NCBI RefSeq assembly: GCF_052118925.1
Contig: NZ_JBQKGG010000003.1
Location: 217,471-281,470, forward strand
Length of the DNA stretch: 64,000 bases
Direction of reading: 5' to 3'
Source of the DNA: Lientehia sp934351765
GTDB taxonomy: Bacteria; Bacillota; Clostridia; Lachnospirales; Lachnospiraceae
Shown one piece after another: positions 50,608 to 60,087 of this stretch (positions within the stretch are counted from its first letter, which is position 1; every line of letters begins with the position of its first letter). The position numbers and the translations under genes are program-made. The notes below the pieces were generated by a model. The model was not told the origin of the DNA. It was given only the letters and a program-made list of their open reading frames with translations, and did not search any database.

Positions 50608-51756
50608 ATGGAGACAGAAGTGCGGAGCAGAGTGGTGCTGATTCCCTGTGATACTTATGAAGAAGAGACGGTATATGAACGGCTGAAGGAAGGAGTTGCG
50701 CTTCTGGGAGGCATGGGGCAGTTCGTGAAGCCGGAGGATAAGGTATTGTTAAAGCCTAATCTGGTGCGGAAGGCGGAGCTGTCCAGAGCCGTTGTGACGC
50801 ATCCGGCGGTCATGGGAGCCGTGGCAAGGCTGGTGCGGGAGGCCGGAGTAAAAACTGTCACGGCAGGTGATTCCTGCGGCTTCGGCGAGGCAACGGCAGC
50901 AGCGGCAGAGGTTGGTATGGATCAGATCCTGCAGAAGTATGAGGTGCCGGTGGTGGATTTTTCCGGTGCCGGACTGATCCCCTATGAGGCCGGGGCTCAG
51001 GCGAAAGGCTTTTATCTTTGCAGGGAAGTGCTGGAGGCCGATGCTCTGATCAATGTCTGTAAAATGAAAACTCATGCGCTGGAGCGCGTGACCGGAGCCG
51101 TGAAGAATCTGTACGGCTGTATTTATGGCCTTCATAAGGCCAAGGGACATACCTGCTTTCCGGGTGCCGACAGCTTTGCCCGTCAGCTCATCGACCTGAA
51201 TCGGTTTGTAAAGCCGCGGCTTGCCATTATGGACGGAATCATTGCCATGGAAGGGAACGGGCCCACCTCCGGGGACCCGATCCCCATGAAGGTACTGCTG
51301 GTGTCGGCAGATCCGGTGGCACTGGACAGCGTTTACTGTCGTCTGATCAATCTGAAGCCGGAGCTGGTTCCAACCAATTATCATGGAGAAAAGATGGGGC
51401 TGGGGCATTACCGTGACAATGAGATCGAGGTGGCAGTTCCGGGAGAGGGAGTGATCGCTCCGGAAGACTTACTGGAGCGGTACGGAAATCCGAACTTTAA
51501 CGTAGATCGGAAGCTGGTGCGGACCGGGAAATGGGTGAAGCTGAACCGGTTTTTGAAGCTGTTCCAGAAGAAGCCTTACATTGATCCGGGAAAATGCGTC
51601 CGCTGCGGAATCTGTGTGGAAAGCTGTCCGGTAGACGGAAAGGCTGTGAGGTTTTCCGGTGGACGGAAAAATCCGCCGGTCTATGATTATAAAAAATGTA
51701 TCCGGTGCTTCTGCTGCCAGGAAATGTGTCCCCATAAGGCGATACAGGTGAAGTAG
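50608..51756 (+). CDS. DUF362 protein with C-terminal 2[4Fe-4S] ferredoxin domain
   Basis: Residues 1-300 are a DUF362 domain (VLLKPNLVRKAELSRAVVTH, DALINVCKMKTHALERVTGA, GNGPTSGDPIPMKVLLVSA). The C-terminus holds two CxxCxxCxxxC motifs (CVRCGICVESCP and CIRCFCCQEMCP) for two [4Fe-4S] clusters. Such proteins are cytoplasmic electron carriers of unknown partner. The ATG at 50608 has AGGAG seven bases upstream; the ATG at 50593 lies within that site. Length about 382. Confidence 0.9.
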   Translation: METEVRSRVVLIPCDTYEEETVYERLKEGVALLGGMGQFVKPEDKVLLKPNLVRKAELSRAVVTHPAVMGAVARLVREAGVKTVTAGDSCGFGEATAAAAEVGMDQILQKYEVPVVDFSGAGLIPYEAGAQAKGFYLCREVLEADALINVCKMKTHALERVTGAVKNLYGCIYGLHKAKGHTCFPGADSFARQLIDLNRFVKPRLAIMDGIIAMEGNGPTSGDPIPMKVLLVSADPVALDSVYCRLINLKPELVPTNYHGEKMGLGHYRDNEIEVAVPGEGVIAPEDLLERYGNPNFNVDRKLVRTGKWVKLNRFLKLFQKKPYIDPGKCVRCGICVESCPVDGKAVRFSGGRKNPPVYDYKKCIRCFCCQEMCPHKAIQVK

Positions 51757-51804
51757 GGAAAGGGAAACAGAGAATAGTTTGAACTGAAAAAGGGCCTGTC
51801 GGGG

Positions 51805-53331
51805 TTATTCCCCGGCCAGGTCCTTGATCTGATTATGGAGCAGTGCATCATATTTTTTCAGGAAATGCTCCGTTTGCGGCGTATTCAGAAGCTCGGAGGC
51901 GAAGATACCGGTTTCCAGGCTGTCGGAAAATTCCCGGAGCAGGAAATCGAGAACAGCATGAAACCGGGTGAGCAGTGGCTGTCTTCCAGCCTCCAGATCA
52001 TTTTGTCTGGTGCGGAGCATACTGCGGAAGCCGGCGAGCGGGGAGGTTGCTGTATTCAGGCGAAGGTTCTGGAGAAACGTTGTCACCTGTGCAGACAGCA
52101 GATGCTCCAGGCGTTCCTCCTCCGGTGCGAGCAGGCCGAGGCTCTGTTTTGTATTCATGGCAAGCGTTCGCTTTTTCAGAAGGCTTTGACAGGCTGTGGA
52201 GAAGGCCGGAAAGGAAGCAGAAGCAGAGGAAGCTTCAGAGGTCGGCCGGATCAGATCGAAATCTGTCTGTGAAGCGGCCGGCTGTACGGCGTTCAGGCTG
52301 TGCTCCAGTCCGTCGGCGAAGTAGGAGAGGCTCTGTAACAGGGTCTCCTCTTCCATATAGTCCTGACTTTCCCGGCGGAGCATACCGGAAAGCTGGGTGA
52401 TCAGGCAGAACCGCTCGTCCGCCGGGCGGGAGGCCAGGGAAAGGGAAGCGGGCGGCATGGTGCCGGATTCCAGAAGTTCAGCGAACGGGGCATCTTCAGA
52501 AAGCTTCCGGCAGAGTCGATAGTAGGAAGCAAAGGATTCGCTGACGGTACGGCTCTGAAGATACTGAGAAAAGAAACTGTCCTCTACGGGAAGCTCCAGC
52601 GCTTCATAAGTCTTTAATGCCTGAGACAGATCCTCCCAGCTTCGCGGCGTTACAAATTCCCGGCCGTATTCGCTGCGGGAAAAGGTGGTAAAATCCTCCC
52701 GGTTCAGCCGCAGATAAGACAGAATGGAATCATGAACGGAACGGCCGGCGGCGTAGGAAAGCCAGGTGTCCAGGTCAGCCTCCAGCTCCATGTATTTTAC
52801 GCGGTCCAGCGTGACCACATCGAATTCCCGGGCGGAACGGTTATATTTGGGCGGATTTCCGGCGGCCGCAATGATCCAGCCATCGGGGAGCACATGCGTC
52901 CCGAACATCTTAAACTGAAGAAACTGGAGCATGGTGGGCAGAAGGGTTTCGGACACGCAGTTGATCTCGTCGAGAAAGAGAATCCCTTCTTCCTGTCCGG
53001 TCTGTTCGATCCGGTCGTAAACGCCGCCGATGATCTCGCTCATGGTGTATTCCGTCATGGAATAGGTTTCGCCGCGGAAGCTGTGCTCGCGGATCAGCGG
53101 CAGACCGATGGCACTCTGGCGGGTGTGATGGGTCATCGTATAGGAAAGAAATCCGATCCGGCATTCCCTGGCAGCCTGGGAGATGATGGCGGTTTTTCCG
53201 ATTCCGGGGGCGCCCATGAGAAAAATCGGGCGGCGGGAACGCGCGGGAATCCGGTAAAGTCCGGCGTTGTCCTTGGCTGTGTAAGCTTTTATGGTGCGGC
53301 AGATCTCGTCTTTTGCTTCTTTAATATTCAT
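51805..53331 (-). CDS. MoxR-type AAA ATPase
   Basis: A AAA+ ATPase with Walker A GAPGIGKT at residues 40-47, Walker B ILFLDE at 117-122 and a sensor-like AAAGNPPKYN near 155. A long helical C-terminal part (about residues 300-508) follows. MoxR ATPases act as chaperones for VWA proteins. It starts 11 bp inside the end of the upstream VWA/zincin gene on the same strand, so they are coupled. Confidence 0.9.
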   Translation of the reverse strand: MNIKEAKDEICRTIKAYTAKDNAGLYRIPARSRRPIFLMGAPGIGKTAIISQAARECRIGFLSYTMTHHTRQSAIGLPLIREHSFRGETYSMTEYTMSEIIGGVYDRIEQTGQEEGILFLDEINCVSETLLPTMLQFLQFKMFGTHVLPDGWIIAAAGNPPKYNRSAREFDVVTLDRVKYMELEADLDTWLSYAAGRSVHDSILSYLRLNREDFTTFSRSEYGREFVTPRSWEDLSQALKTYEALELPVEDSFFSQYLQSRTVSESFASYYRLCRKLSEDAPFAELLESGTMPPASLSLASRPADERFCLITQLSGMLRRESQDYMEEETLLQSLSYFADGLEHSLNAVQPAASQTDFDLIRPTSEASSASASFPAFSTACQSLLKKRTLAMNTKQSLGLLAPEEERLEHLLSAQVTTFLQNLRLNTATSPLAGFRSMLRTRQNDLEAGRQPLLTRFHAVLDFLLREFSDSLETGIFASELLNTPQTEHFLKKYDALLHNQIKDLAGE

Positions 53332-54841
53332 AATCCGCTCCTTTCGGCGGTTCGGCAGGCAGAATCAGGGTTTTTGCCCAGCCGGGTACATCAATGTCAT
53401 CATAGCGGTGGTTCAGAAAGATAAAGGTGGTCGGAATTTCCGGATTCTGCTCCGGGTAAATTCCCAGCCCGTCAGTGAAATAGAGGATTCCGGACAGATG
53501 GGAAAATTCCCGGTTCTGGATCAGCGCTTTTATATGGGAAAAGGCAGGACGGAAATCAGTTCCGCCCATGCCGCAGATCTCCAGGCTGTCAATATAGGTA
53601 TGCCAGTCCTCCGGCGAGGTGATCTTATCGTCCCGGCGGACATCCGTATCACACTGGAGAATATGAAGATTGAACGGGTGAAAAAACAGATCCTCTTCCT
53701 CCATGAGCGCCCGTGTTTCCTCCAGAAAGGCCTGGGTAAGTGTCCGGGAACAGGATCCGGAGGTATCAATCACGATGGCAAGCTCCCGGATCTTTTTTGC
53801 TTCCTCCGATTCCAGCGGCTCGATGAGCGGCAGGCCGTCATAATGCTCCAGCCCATATAAATAAGAAGGATAATAGAATTCACGGGAGCTGAGCCGGAAA
53901 TCCTCGCCCCAGCAGGACAGGTCTTTTAACAGCTCCCGGTAATTGCCCCGTCTTGCATCGGTCAAGGTCAAACGGCGTTTCCCGGTTCCTGGATTTCGTC
54001 CCATGGAGGGCCGCCCGTTTCCGCTTCGCTGAGTTCGTCCGGACTGTTTTTGAGCAGCTGAAGAACGGGAGAGCCGGTCATACGATAACAGAGCGCCTCG
54101 TCCGGTTAAGCTTTTCCGAAGCTTCGCCCAGGAGGTCTCCTGCTTCGAAAAGGAAGAAAGACGGTTTGTATCATGAGCTTCGTCCCGGTTTTCGCGGGAA
54201 GCAGGGCCGCTTTCGTTTCCGTCCGGGGATTCTCCGTCACCGGAGGCACGGGCGCGTTTTGCAGATCCGTCACCGGCGGCATAGATTGGCCATGCCTCAT
54301 GGGAATCCGGCGGCAGTACCGAACCGTCCGGAAACAGCTCCGGAACAAGAGCCGAAAGAAACCGGGCTGCCTGTTCATCACAGCAGCGGTTCCATTCCTC
54401 CGCCGGGCAGTCTGCCGGTTTTCGGAAGGGATGGCCGAGAATGCAGTGAAGCAGCTCATGAAGAAGAAACAGAAGCGGCTCTGCCGGGGAAACTGCGGCG
54501 GTGTCCCTGTCGGACACCGCAGGCCGGAAATTCAGAGAAGCCGGAGAATCTGAGAGTGAAGGAAAATCCTGGCTTTCAAAAAAACGGACAGGCCAGTAGA
54601 GATGAACTCCGTCCGTACCGCCCAAAAATAAACTATCCGATTTATGGGACTGATTATCGCTGCCGATTTGTGTGTCGGTGGGAGATAAACTATCTGATTT
54701 ATCGTACAGATTATAATTGCTGTTGTTACTCAGATCCGGAATAACATCTTCCAGCGAAAGCAGTGGAAGCGCCAGAGATGGAAACCGCCGGTACAGCTCT
54801 TTTTTTGTCCGGGCGGGCTGAAATGCTCGGGTATTGTCCAT
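53321..54841 (-). CDS. Zincin-like and VWA-domain protein, MoxR partner
   Basis: The protein has a putative metallopeptidase segment with HELLHCILGHPF (His128, Glu129, His132, His137) followed by CCDEQAA, as in DUF2201 proteins. A Ser/Arg-rich linker (about 190-290) leads to a VWA-like domain with the MIDAS motif AIVIDTSGS (Asp359, Ser361, Ser363) and ILYFTDGLG further on. The ATG at 54841 has GGAGGTGCCTCT upstream on its strand. The pairing with a MoxR ATPase is the classic MoxR-VWA layout. Substrate unknown. A short internal repeat is present near residues 40-70. Confidence 0.82.
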   Translation of the reverse strand: MDNTRAFQPARTKKELYRRFPSLALPLLSLEDVIPDLSNNSNYNLYDKSDSLSPTDTQIGSDNQSHKSDSLFLGGTDGVHLYWPVRFFESQDFPSLSDSPASLNFRPAVSDRDTAAVSPAEPLLFLLHELLHCILGHPFRKPADCPAEEWNRCCDEQAARFLSALVPELFPDGSVLPPDSHEAWPIYAAGDGSAKRARASGDGESPDGNESGPASRENRDEAHDTNRLSSFSKQETSWAKLRKSLTGRGALLSYDRLSRSSAAQKQSGRTQRSGNGRPSMGRNPGTGKRRLTLTDARRGNYRELLKDLSCWGEDFRLSSREFYYPSYLYGLEHYDGLPLIEPLESEEAKKIRELAIVIDTSGSCSRTLTQAFLEETRALMEEEDLFFHPFNLHILQCDTDVRRDDKITSPEDWHTYIDSLEICGMGGTDFRPAFSHIKALIQNREFSHLSGILYFTDGLGIYPEQNPEIPTTFIFLNHRYDDIDVPGWAKTLILPAEPPKGADYEY

Positions 54842-55026
54842 CAGAGGCACCTCCGTTTCCATAGTTTCTGTAATGATATTTAAGTGTAACACGGAAGCAC
54901 AAAAAGGAAAAGAGGTTCTTCGCGGGACGGCGTGAAGATGCAAAATGGTTGACAGTCCCGAGTGAATGAAGTAAGCTAAAAAAAGCGGAAAAATACCGAA
55001 GCTATGGAAAAACGGAGGCAGGAGCC

Positions 55027-55452
55027 ATGAGAAAGCCGTATGAACGGTGCGTACATTATTATGAAACAGATCAGATGGGAATCGTTCATCATTCCAATTA
55101 TATCCGCTGGTTTGAGGAAGCCAGAACGGCATATCTGGAAGAAGCCGGAGCCGGATATAAGGGAATGGAGGAGGCCGGGATCATCAGCCCGGTGGTGTCG
55201 GTGGCCTGCCGTTATCGTTCCATGGTGCGGTTCGGCGATACGGTAGAGATCACCTTAAAGCTTACCGGATACAATGGCGTGAAGCTGTCCCTGTCTTATG
55301 AGGTAACAGACAAGGAGACGGGTGTGCTGCGCTGTGAGGGGGAAAGCAGCCACTGTTTTCTGGACTGTGACGGGCGGCCGGTGTCGCTGAAAAAGACTCA
55401 CCCGGAATACCATGAGATTTTTAAAAAGGAACTGGAGGCAGAACAGGCATGA
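55027..55452 (+). CDS. Acyl-CoA thioesterase, hotdog fold (4HBT/YbgC type)
   Basis: It hydrolyses acyl-CoA thioesters. YYETDQMGIVHHSNYIRWFE at residues about 11-30 is the YbgC/FadM-type signature with its catalytic Asp, and SVACRYRSMVRFGDTVEI follows. Length 141. GGAGGCAGGAGCC upstream. It is divergent from the VWA gene and overlaps the HD gene by four bases. Confidence 0.92.
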   Translation: MRKPYERCVHYYETDQMGIVHHSNYIRWFEEARTAYLEEAGAGYKGMEEAGIISPVVSVACRYRSMVRFGDTVEITLKLTGYNGVKLSLSYEVTDKETGVLRCEGESSHCFLDCDGRPVSLKKTHPEYHEIFKKELEAEQA

Positions 55453-56027
55453 AAACAACTGTAACAAGAGAACAGGCACTGGGACTTTTAAAGAAGTACA
55501 ATCAGGAGCCGTTTCATATTCTTCACGGGCTGACTGTGGAGGGGACTATGCGCTGGTACGCAAAGGAGCTTGGATACGGAGACGAGGAAGATTTCTGGGG
55601 ACTGGCAGGTCTGCTTCATGATGTGGATTTTGAAAAATATCCGGAGGAGCACTGCAAAAAGGCACCGGAGCTTCTGGAAGAGATCGGAGCGGAACCGGAT
55701 CTGGTCCATGCCATCTGCAGCCATGGCTATGGATTGGTGGTTGACATTAAGCCGGAGCATGAAATGGAAAAGGTGCTGTTTGCGGCAGACGAGCTGACCG
55801 GACTGATCGGAGCGGCAGCGAAAATGCGTCCCTCAAAGAGCGTTATGGATATGGAGGTTTCCAGCCTGAAAAAGAAGTTCAAGGATAAGAAGTTTGCGGC
55901 AGGCTGTTCCAGAGAGGTGATCCGCCAGGGTGCGGAAATGCTTGGCTGGCCGCTGGAAGAACTGATGGAAAAAACGATCCTCGCCATGCGTTCCTGCGAA
56001 GCAAGTGTTCAGCAGGAGATGGAGTAA
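55449..56027 (+). CDS. HD-domain hydrolase
   Basis: A 192-residue protein of the HD superfamily, with the metal motif AGLLHDVDFEKYP (His-Asp) near residue 54, HAICSHGYG near 95 and FAADELTGLIGAA near 117 supplying further ligands. It is probably a phosphohydrolase or nucleotidase of unknown substrate. The start overlaps the thioesterase stop as ATGA, so they are translationally coupled. Confidence 0.88.
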   Translation: MKTTVTREQALGLLKKYNQEPFHILHGLTVEGTMRWYAKELGYGDEEDFWGLAGLLHDVDFEKYPEEHCKKAPELLEEIGAEPDLVHAICSHGYGLVVDIKPEHEMEKVLFAADELTGLIGAAAKMRPSKSVMDMEVSSLKKKFKDKKFAAGCSREVIRQGAEMLGWPLEELMEKTILAMRSCEASVQQEME

Positions 56028-56048
56028 AAAAGAAAAAGGAGAATGAGT

Positions 56049-56531
56049 ATGGGAAAGGACAAGAAGAAAAAGGGAATTTTTGCGGAGTTCAAGGAATTTA
56101 TCATGCGCGGAAATGTGATGGATCTGGCGGTTGCTGTCATCATCGGCGGTGCGTTCCAGAAGATCATCACCTCGTTGACCAACGACATTATCATGCCGAT
56201 CATTACCCTGGTGACCGGCGGTATTGATTTCAACAACTGGTTTATCGCACTGGATGGCAGTCATTATAAGACGCTGGCGGAGGCTCAGGAGGCCGGAGCC
56301 GCGACCTTTAACTACGGTGCCTTTATTACCGTAGTTCTGGATTTCCTGATTCTGGCGTTTATCATCTTTATGATGGTCAAGGGCATGAACAAGCTGGCCG
56401 AGAAGGCGATTTCCAAGAAGGTGGAGGAGCCCAAGGAGCCGACTACGAAGAAATGTCCGTATTGCCTCAGTGAGATCCCGATCAAGGCAAGCAGATGTCC
56501 GCACTGCACCTCAGAATTAGAAGAAAAATAG
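56049..56531 (+). CDS. mscL: Large-conductance mechanosensitive channel with C-terminal zinc ribbon
   Basis: MscL is an emergency valve that opens under osmotic downshock. FKEFIMRGNVMDLAVAVIIG is the first helix with the pore region, and GAFITVVLDFLILAFIIFMM the second. The cytoplasmic tail carries an added zinc ribbon (CPYCLSEIPIKASRCPHC) that ordinary MscL proteins lack. The ATG at 56049 has AAAAGGAG with good spacing; the ATG at 56043 is too close to it. Length 160. Confidence 0.92.
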   Translation: MGKDKKKKGIFAEFKEFIMRGNVMDLAVAVIIGGAFQKIITSLTNDIIMPIITLVTGGIDFNNWFIALDGSHYKTLAEAQEAGAATFNYGAFITVVLDFLILAFIIFMMVKGMNKLAEKAISKKVEEPKEPTTKKCPYCLSEIPIKASRCPHCTSELEEK

Positions 56532-56545
56532 AAAAAAGGCAAAAA

Positions 56546-56584
56546 AAAGAACCCCCCGGGAGGCTTGTGGGGTTCTTTTTTTTC
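56546..56584 (+). terminator. Terminator after mscL
   Basis: AAGAACCCC (56546-56554) and GGGGTTCTT (56568-56576) form a perfect stem, followed by TTTTTTTTC. An A-run precedes it, so it also works on the minus strand. Confidence 0.92.
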
Positions 56585-56672
56585 TGGTATGCTGAGGTGT
56601 GTTTGAGATGTTTGCCAAAGCAGTTACGGAAAAGAGCGGCGGCGTATAAAACCAACAGGAGGTAGTGCGTAA

Positions 56673-58301
56673 ATGAGAAAAACCGGAAAAAAGCTGATCT
56701 CTCTTGCCATGGCAGCAGTCCTGACACTGGGGCTGGCAGCCTGCGGCGGGAAGGATTCGGATACACAGACAACGGCAGGTGAGACGGGAACAAAGACGGA
56801 GACTTCCGCAGGGACAGAAAACGGAAGCAGCAGTACAGACGGAGACGAAAAGGTAATGCGGTTCGGTTCCACCGGCTATTTTGCCACAGAGACGCTGGAT
56901 CCGGGAAATGGCTGGGACGGCTGGTATCTGATGTACAGTGGAGTAACAGAGACTTTATTTAAATTAGATGAAACGATCACACCGGTTCCGAACCTGGCGC
57001 TGTCCTGTGAGAGTGATAACTATAAGGACTGGACCATCACCCTGCGGGATGATGTGACCTTTCAGAACGGCGAAAAGATGACGGCCGAGGCAGTAAAGGC
57101 ATGTCTGGAGCGGACCTATGAGACAAATGAACGGGCAAAGGAGCAGATGGCGATGGATTCCATCGAGGCTGACGGACAGACTCTGACAATCCATCTGACC
57201 GGCGAGGATGTGGCGCTGAAGAATACACTGACTGACCCGCTGTGGAGTATTTATGATGCGGCCAACAGTGATTATGAGACAACGCTTTACTGCACCGGCC
57301 CGTACATGGTGACGGAGTTTGAGCCGTTTGTGGAGACGGTGGTAAAGCGGTATGACGGCTATTGGGGCGGTATGCCGAAGCTTTCCGAGGCGCATCTGAT
57401 CACCATCAGTGATACGGAATCCCTTTCCATGGCGCTTCAGAACAACGAGATCGACATGGCAGTGGCAATGCCGACCTCCGCGATCTCGACCTTTGAAAAT
57501 AACGATGATTACGTGATCGATGCAGTGACCACCTCCAGAGGAAACCGGATGTATTACAATATGGACCATGAGGCCATGAAGGATCCGGCGGTACGGCAGG
57601 CGATTGCCATGTGCATTGACCGGGAGGGCGTTTCCAGGACAATCTACAACGGAAAGGCTGAGGCATCCTGGGGCCTGTTTCCGTCCTTCCTGCCCTACGG
57701 CGGAACGGATGGCCTGACGCTTACCGTGGACAAGTACGATCCGGAGGGCGCGGCAAAGCTTCTGGCAGAGGCCGGATGGAGTGACAGTGACGGAGATGGC
57801 ATTCTGGATAAGGATGGTGTGAAGCTGGAGCTGAAGGCCATTACCTTTGCATCCAGAAAGGAGCTGGCTCAGATGCTGGAGCTTCTTCAGGCGGAGCTTG
57901 GAACCATCGGGATCAAGCTGAATGTGGAGGTTATGGAGAGCACGGCAGATGCAGTGAAGGCCGGAGAGTATGATCTGGACTGCGAGACCGGTGTTATGGT
58001 TCCTACCGGAAATCCCCAGTATTTTATCAATCTGATGCTGGTGACCGGAGCATCCTCCAACTACTCTCATTATTCCAACGCAAAGTTAGACGAGCTGGCC
58101 AAGACACTTTCGGGAACGGCTGACGAAGCAGAACGGATCGATCTGGTTCGCCAGATGGTTCAGATGGTGCTGGATGATAATGCCATGACCGTATATAACC
58201 ATCAGATGATGACAAATATCTACACATCGGCAGTGAAGGGCTTTTCCACCCATCCGTCCGAGTATTACCTGCTGGATGTGAATACAGATATTGAGCGGTA
58301 A
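56673..58301 (+). CDS. ABC importer substrate-binding lipoprotein (SBP_bac_5, nickel/peptide type)
   Basis: A full-length 542-residue binding protein with a lipoprotein signal (LGLAAC, Cys about 26) and a Thr/Ser-rich linker. SBP_bac_5 marks include VTETLFKLDETITPVPNLAL, FQNGEKMTAEAVKACLER and QAIAMCIDREGVSRTIYNGK. It is the first gene of a five-gene importer operon and has AACAGGAGG upstream. The family includes NikA and OppA; the His-rich ATPase in this operon favours metal or metal-chelate uptake, which is inference. Confidence 0.92.
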   Translation: MRKTGKKLISLAMAAVLTLGLAACGGKDSDTQTTAGETGTKTETSAGTENGSSSTDGDEKVMRFGSTGYFATETLDPGNGWDGWYLMYSGVTETLFKLDETITPVPNLALSCESDNYKDWTITLRDDVTFQNGEKMTAEAVKACLERTYETNERAKEQMAMDSIEADGQTLTIHLTGEDVALKNTLTDPLWSIYDAANSDYETTLYCTGPYMVTEFEPFVETVVKRYDGYWGGMPKLSEAHLITISDTESLSMALQNNEIDMAVAMPTSAISTFENNDDYVIDAVTTSRGNRMYYNMDHEAMKDPAVRQAIAMCIDREGVSRTIYNGKAEASWGLFPSFLPYGGTDGLTLTVDKYDPEGAAKLLAEAGWSDSDGDGILDKDGVKLELKAITFASRKELAQMLELLQAELGTIGIKLNVEVMESTADAVKAGEYDLDCETGVMVPTGNPQYFINLMLVTGASSNYSHYSNAKLDELAKTLSGTADEAERIDLVRQMVQMVLDDNAMTVYNHQMMTNIYTSAVKGFSTHPSEYYLLDVNTDIER

Positions 58302-58316
58302 GCTGCGGAGGAACCA

Positions 58317-59270
58317 ATGATCAGATATCTGCTGAAAAAGACCGGGAGTTTTCTCCTGGTCTTTCTGGGAATTACTTTTTTATCCTTCTGCCTGACTTAT
58401 TTATCGCCCAGCGATGCGGCAGAGATCAAACTGAATAAAACAGGAGTGGCGCCGAGCGCGGAGCTTCTGGAGCAGACAAGAGCGGAGATGGGGCTTGACA
58501 GGCCCCTTCTTGTGCGTTATGGAGAATGGCTGGGAAACTTTCTGAAGGGAGACATGGGAACATCCCTGAAAAGCGGAAAGCCGGTGGTGGCGGAGCTGAA
58601 AAAGGCACTGCCGAATACCATTCTCTTAACGCTGGTGTCCATGGCGGCGGTCATGCTGCTGTCGATTCCTCTGGGGATCCTCTGTGCAAGATATAAAAAC
58701 CGGCCCGTCGATCTGGTGATCCGGTTTGTGACGTATCTGTTTGCGTCCCTGCCATCGTTTTTTCTGGCACTTACGGCGCTTTATCTGTTCAGCGTCCGGT
58801 TTCATCTTGTTACAGTCATTGCAGCGAAGGGAGCAAAGGGCATGATCATGCCGGTGCTGGTCATGACACTTTCCCTCAGTGCCTGGTATATCCGCCAGGT
58901 GAGGACCATTGTGCTGGAGGAATTTTCCAGGGACTATATCATCGGCTCTAGAGCCAGAGGAGTTCCGGAGCGGCAGATTCTGTTTTCCCATGTGCTGAAA
59001 AACGTATTGCTTCCTGTCATCACGCTGGCCGGAACTTCCCTTGCCGGGATGTTGGGCGGCTCTACCATCGTGGAAAATATCTTTTCCTGGCCGGGACTGG
59101 GAAAGCTGGCCATGGATGCTATTTCCGCCAGAGATTATCCGGTGATCCAGGGGTATGTGGTCTGGATGGCGCTGATCTTTCTGGCAGTTAATTATCTGGT
59201 AGATATTTCCTACGGAATCATTGATCCCCGTGTACGGGCAGGACAGGAGGCACGGCATGGCAAAGCATAG
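58317..59270 (+). CDS. ABC importer permease, NikB/DppB type
   Basis: The first of two permeases. Six membrane helices in 317 residues; the N-terminus (LLKKTGSFLLVFLGITFLSF) and C-terminus (IIDPRVR) are typical for NikB/DppB. The EAA loop reads YIIGSRARGVPERQILFSHV. It starts 15 bp after the binding-protein stop and overlaps the next permease by 14 bp. Confidence 0.93.
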   Translation: MIRYLLKKTGSFLLVFLGITFLSFCLTYLSPSDAAEIKLNKTGVAPSAELLEQTRAEMGLDRPLLVRYGEWLGNFLKGDMGTSLKSGKPVVAELKKALPNTILLTLVSMAAVMLLSIPLGILCARYKNRPVDLVIRFVTYLFASLPSFFLALTALYLFSVRFHLVTVIAAKGAKGMIMPVLVMTLSLSAWYIRQVRTIVLEEFSRDYIIGSRARGVPERQILFSHVLKNVLLPVITLAGTSLAGMLGGSTIVENIFSWPGLGKLAMDAISARDYPVIQGYVVWMALIFLAVNYLVDISYGIIDPRVRAGQEARHGKA

Positions 59271-60087
59271 ACAAAAACGGAAAGCGGTGCTCTTTCTGAT
59301 CCTGCTGGTGCTCTTTCTGCTGTTCACCCTGTTCGGACGGTATCTGGCGCCTCATGATCCTTATGAAACAAATCTTTCGGCGGCATTGTTAAAGCCCTCT
59401 GCGGAATATCCCTTCGGAACGGATAATCTGGGACGCTGCATTTTTTCGAGAGTGCTGGAAGGGGCATCGGCATCCGTATTTTCCGCGCTGGCAGTGGTTG
59501 TTGTGGTTTCGGTATTCGGAACGGCAGTTGGCGTGCTGTCCGGCTATCTGGGAGGAGCTGTTGATACAGCTCTTATGAAGCTGACAACGATCTTTCAGGC
59601 ATTCCCCAGCTTTGTGCTGGCGGTGGCAGTGGCCGGCATGCTTGGGCCGGGTCTCAGAAATGCCATGATCTCGCTGGGGATCATGTACTGGACAACGTAT
59701 GCAAGACTGGCGCGGAGCCTGGTTCTCCGGATCAAGGGGGAGACCTTTATCCAGGCAGCAAGGCTCTGCGGCGCGAAGCGGCGGAACATTCTGGTGCGCC
59801 ACGTGCTTCCCCATATTTTTTCTCCGATCTTGATCACAGCAACACTGGATGTTGGGAACGTGGTGCTCAGTATGGCAGGACTGTCGTTCTTAGGGCTCGG
59901 CGTACAGGCACCACAGGCGGAGTGGGGTCAGATGATCAGCACCGGCCGCGCGTATCTGCAGACGGCGCCCTGGTGTATTCTGTTTCCCAGTCTGGCGCTG
60001 TTTCTGGCGGTGATTTTATTTAATCTGACCGGCGACTGTGTACGGGACGCTTTAGATGTGGGAGGTGAGAGTCATGCTGCGGATTAA
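59257..60087 (+). CDS. ABC importer permease, NikC/DppC type
   Basis: The second permease, about 276 residues with five to six helices. It shows FGTDNLGRCIFSRVLEGASA and the EAA loop FIQAARLCGAKRRNILVRHV. The ATG at 59257 follows GGACAGGAGGCACGGC; an earlier frame would add 12 residues overlapping NikB. It overlaps the first ATPase gene by 14 bp. Confidence 0.93.
   Translation: MAKHRQKRKAVLFLILLVLFLLFTLFGRYLAPHDPYETNLSAALLKPSAEYPFGTDNLGRCIFSRVLEGASASVFSALAVVVVVSVFGTAVGVLSGYLGGAVDTALMKLTTIFQAFPSFVLAVAVAGMLGPGLRNAMISLGIMYWTTYARLARSLVLRIKGETFIQAARLCGAKRRNILVRHVLPHIFSPILITATLDVGNVVLSMAGLSFLGLGVQAPQAEWGQMISTGRAYLQTAPWCILFPSLALFLAVILFNLTGDCVRDALDVGGESHAAD

Noticed and set aside
53953..54744. A 263-residue plus-strand frame opposite the VWA gene
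   Set aside because: Arg-rich, domain-free shadow of a gene with clear motifs on the other strand.
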